Source: Cyanosarcina radialis HA8281-LM2 (GTDB taxonomy: Bacteria > Cyanobacteriota > Cyanobacteriia > Cyanobacteriales > CCAP-1448). Taken from it: 53,853 nucleotides of DNA. The translations under genes and the position numbers were made by a program. The DNA lies in assembly GCA_019359615.1 (NCBI GenBank), contig JAHHHA010000041.1, positions 1-53,853 on the forward strand. The letters run 5' to 3'. The notes under the pieces were generated by a model. It saw only the letters and a program-made list of their open reading frames with translations. It did not search any database and was not told the origin of the DNA. Of the stretch, positions 52,273 to 53,853 are shown piece by piece (position 1 is the stretch's first letter; each line of letters begins with the position of its first letter).

Positions 52273-53853
52273 CGGTTAATCCTTCAGGAATCTTACCAGT
52301 TGGTTCGCTTAAAATAGCATGAATAAGAGAATTGTCAATTACTAATTTTCTATTATGAATAAAATCTATGATTTCCTCAAGAGTTACCTGATAATCTTCG
52401 CGACCACTATAAACAAACCAGATAGCTAGGAGAGGCTTAATGTCTTCTGCACTCAACAATACCCATTTACCACCGCAACCAGCCGATAGAAATTTTTCTA
52501 AATTCTGTTTTGCCTCAACAGGAGAATTAGTAATTTTTCTAGAACGCACTAAACACCCATAAGTTATATCAAATGTTTGGTAATTAACTATACGTTTTAG
52601 TACAGCCTTTACAGATTGCCAGTGAGTCTTCTGAAAAACAGCTACTCCAATTTTTATTATTTTACTGTCTTGATTGCCAATAATTTTGAAATCAAAGCAA
52701 TTTTCTCCACCAACTTTATTTTTGTTTTCTGGCTTAATTGGTTCAATGCCCTCTATTTTAAATTTGTCTATTTGCTTACCAATTAGCGTTTTGAAACTTT
52801 CCTGAATAGCATTAGCCAGTTGATATTTATCATCTAACCAAAGTTGTCTAGAGCTTTCTAAGAGGGATAGTTCCTTATTATATGCAAATTCAACAGGATG
52901 TTCTTTGGGTGTAACATAAGGAGCAAATTTATCTGCACATGCTTTTAAAATTTCTCGTACAGAGTTACCATCACCCAACTCTCTTAAAAAACTTTCTTCA
53001 AATGGATAAATTTCAGTAGGAGGATTTAAATTATTTTGCTGATAAAACTCTGCTAACCAAAGCTTTACTAACTCAACGATCGCATCACCATCCATAAAGT
53101 CTAAATTAATCGGCTCTTTTTTGGCTGAAACTCGATCTGGTACTCCACCAGGCATCTGTTTTATTTTTTGCGTCCATGTATCAGGCATCATCACCGTGAG
53201 AATGACAACACCATGACAAGTGGTAGTAGGTAAATTAATACTATCAACTAGAGTCTTAATTAAACTTGCAACAATATGCGGTTTTGCCAAACCTGTTTGA
53301 CTACGGCTCTTATCAGGTAAATCTAGTTCATCAAAACAAATTATCAGTGGTTTATAGAGGCTAACTAAGCTCAAAATTTGCTGGATATGGTCAAAAGCTT
53401 TTGCTTCTGAGTTACGTAAGTCTGCACTCAAGTTTGGTAAGCTTAGCTCGTGGCTTTTATTTTCCGATAATTCCTTGCCAGATAACCACTTAATTGCATA
53501 AAGTACGTGAGATTCTGAAAGTGTCCAAAAAATAGCTCGGATAAGATCTGGATCGAATCTTTCTCTTCGGTAAATTCGACTAAACTTATCTGTAATTAAG
53601 TCAATCCATTGAGATAGTTTTTCTAGGTGTGTGTTTGACTTATTAAAATTTGCCACTAAATTTTTAGCAGTATAAGTTTGAGCATTATGATTCCCTGCTT
53701 TCCATACTTGATTAGCCATAAATGTGGCTAGTGCAGCGTGGCGAAAATAAGTGACCAGCTTAAGCGGGTTCGGGAAACCCCTGAAATTTCCAGACAAAAG
53801 GTTTAGCCAAAGTGCGGTTGAAGTAGTCAATAAAATCAAGAATCTTCTGCGTG
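52265..53853 (-). CDS. P-loop ATPase of a predicted ATPase-nuclease pair (partial)
   Basis: At least 524 residues; the frame stays open to the window edge, so the start and the Walker A loop lie outside. A Walker B is visible: 'KPLIICFDELDLPDKS' (Asp and Glu near codons 53332-53327), followed by 'VVILTVMMPDTW', a sensor-like strand typical of STAND/ORC-type ATPases, and 'LGDGNSVREILKACADKF', a winged-helix-like tail motif. The last 150 residues have a restriction-fold look ('IIKIGVAVFQKTHW', 'TFDITYGCLVRSR'), perhaps a degenerate nuclease or DNA-binding domain. It is coupled by overlap to the nuclease downstream. A DNA-sensing, nucleotide-driven activator of that nuclease is an inference. Confidence 0.75.
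   Translation of the reverse strand, partial: RRRFLILLTTSTALWLNLLSGNFRGFPNPLKLVTYFRHAALATFMANQVWKAGNHNAQTYTAKNLVANFNKSNTHLEKLSQWIDLITDKFSRIYRRERFDPDLIRAIFWTLSESHVLYAIKWLSGKELSENKSHELSLPNLSADLRNSEAKAFDHIQQILSLVSLYKPLIICFDELDLPDKSRSQTGLAKPHIVASLIKTLVDSINLPTTTCHGVVILTVMMPDTWTQKIKQMPGGVPDRVSAKKEPINLDFMDGDAIVELVKLWLAEFYQQNNLNPPTEIYPFEESFLRELGDGNSVREILKACADKFAPYVTPKEHPVEFAYNKELSLLESSRQLWLDDKYQLANAIQESFKTLIGKQIDKFKIEGIEPIKPENKNKVGGENCFDFKIIGNQDSKIIKIGVAVFQKTHWQSVKAVLKRIVNYQTFDITYGCLVRSRKITNSPVEAKQNLEKFLSAGCGGKWVLLSAEDIKPLLAIWFVYSGREDYQVTLEEIIDFIHNRKLVIDNSLIHAILSEPTGKIPEGLTDD

Overview
The window is chromosomal DNA of a cyanobacterium. The octamer GCGATCGC (HIP1) and its core CGATCG recur throughout, both inside and between genes. 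Several protein types are typical of cyanobacteria: XisI, a large caspase/STAND/WD40 protein, a DUF2079 membrane protein, a CsbD-like stress protein and Uma2. Short tandem repeats (octamer ATCTCCCC and heptamers such as ACTCAAC and TGACTTC) are scattered about, as described for filamentous cyanobacteria. I cannot name the genus. There is no CRISPR array, no rRNA operon and no transposase gene; one tRNA gene, tRNA-Arg(CCG), is present.

Layout. 0-5 kb: a MacB-type ABC permease and two polytopic membrane proteins (a GT-C-like protein and a DUF2079 protein). 5-11.6 kb: small envelope and stress proteins (glycine-zipper membrane protein, two lipoproteins, Pro-rich anchored protein, CsbD, SPFH/slipin). 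11.6-12.9 kb: a 1.27 kb stretch without a convincing gene, rich in hairpins; it holds two candidate structured RNAs and a mosaic of dispersed palindromic repeats. 12.9-18.5 kb: one 1864-residue caspase-STAND-WD40 protein. 18.5-27.7 kb: an exopolysaccharide-type cluster (two GT4 glycosyltransferases, a DUF4082/Ig/DMF-lyase-like protein, a Tat-type exported protein, a Wzc-like chain-length kinase) that includes the tRNA gene. 27.8-36 kb: an ATP-grasp protein, an NADP-dependent reductase diverging from an HTH-ClpN regulator across paired operators, a NERD nuclease-like protein, an antibiotic-monooxygenase gene with a truncated second copy, an O-methyltransferase and a secreted beta-helix protein. 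36-45.6 kb: metabolism (fumarylacetoacetase, hydroxyacid dehydrogenase, MDR oxidoreductase, LivG ATPase), a solitary C5 DNA methyltransferase, Uma2, a TPR protein. 45.7-53.9 kb: accessory genes: GNAT, a translationally coupled macrodomain/LMW-phosphatase pair, xisI with a decayed xisH, oligopeptidase A, a coupled aspartic-protease pair, a second fragment of the phosphatase gene, and an overlapping nuclease/ATPase pair that runs off the end.

The best candidates for undescribed biology are the overlapping P-loop ATPase / PD-(D/E)XK nuclease pair at the right edge, which looks like a defence module; the macrodomain-phosphatase pair and its fragment beside that module; the hairpin-dense region at 11.6-12.9 kb, where related hairpins keep their pairing although the sequence changes; and repeat elements that have entered coding frames (WD40 protein, DNA methyltransferase, fumarylacetoacetase tail). 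Three truncated gene copies (abm-like, xisH, phosphatase) are too short to be found by ordinary gene calling.
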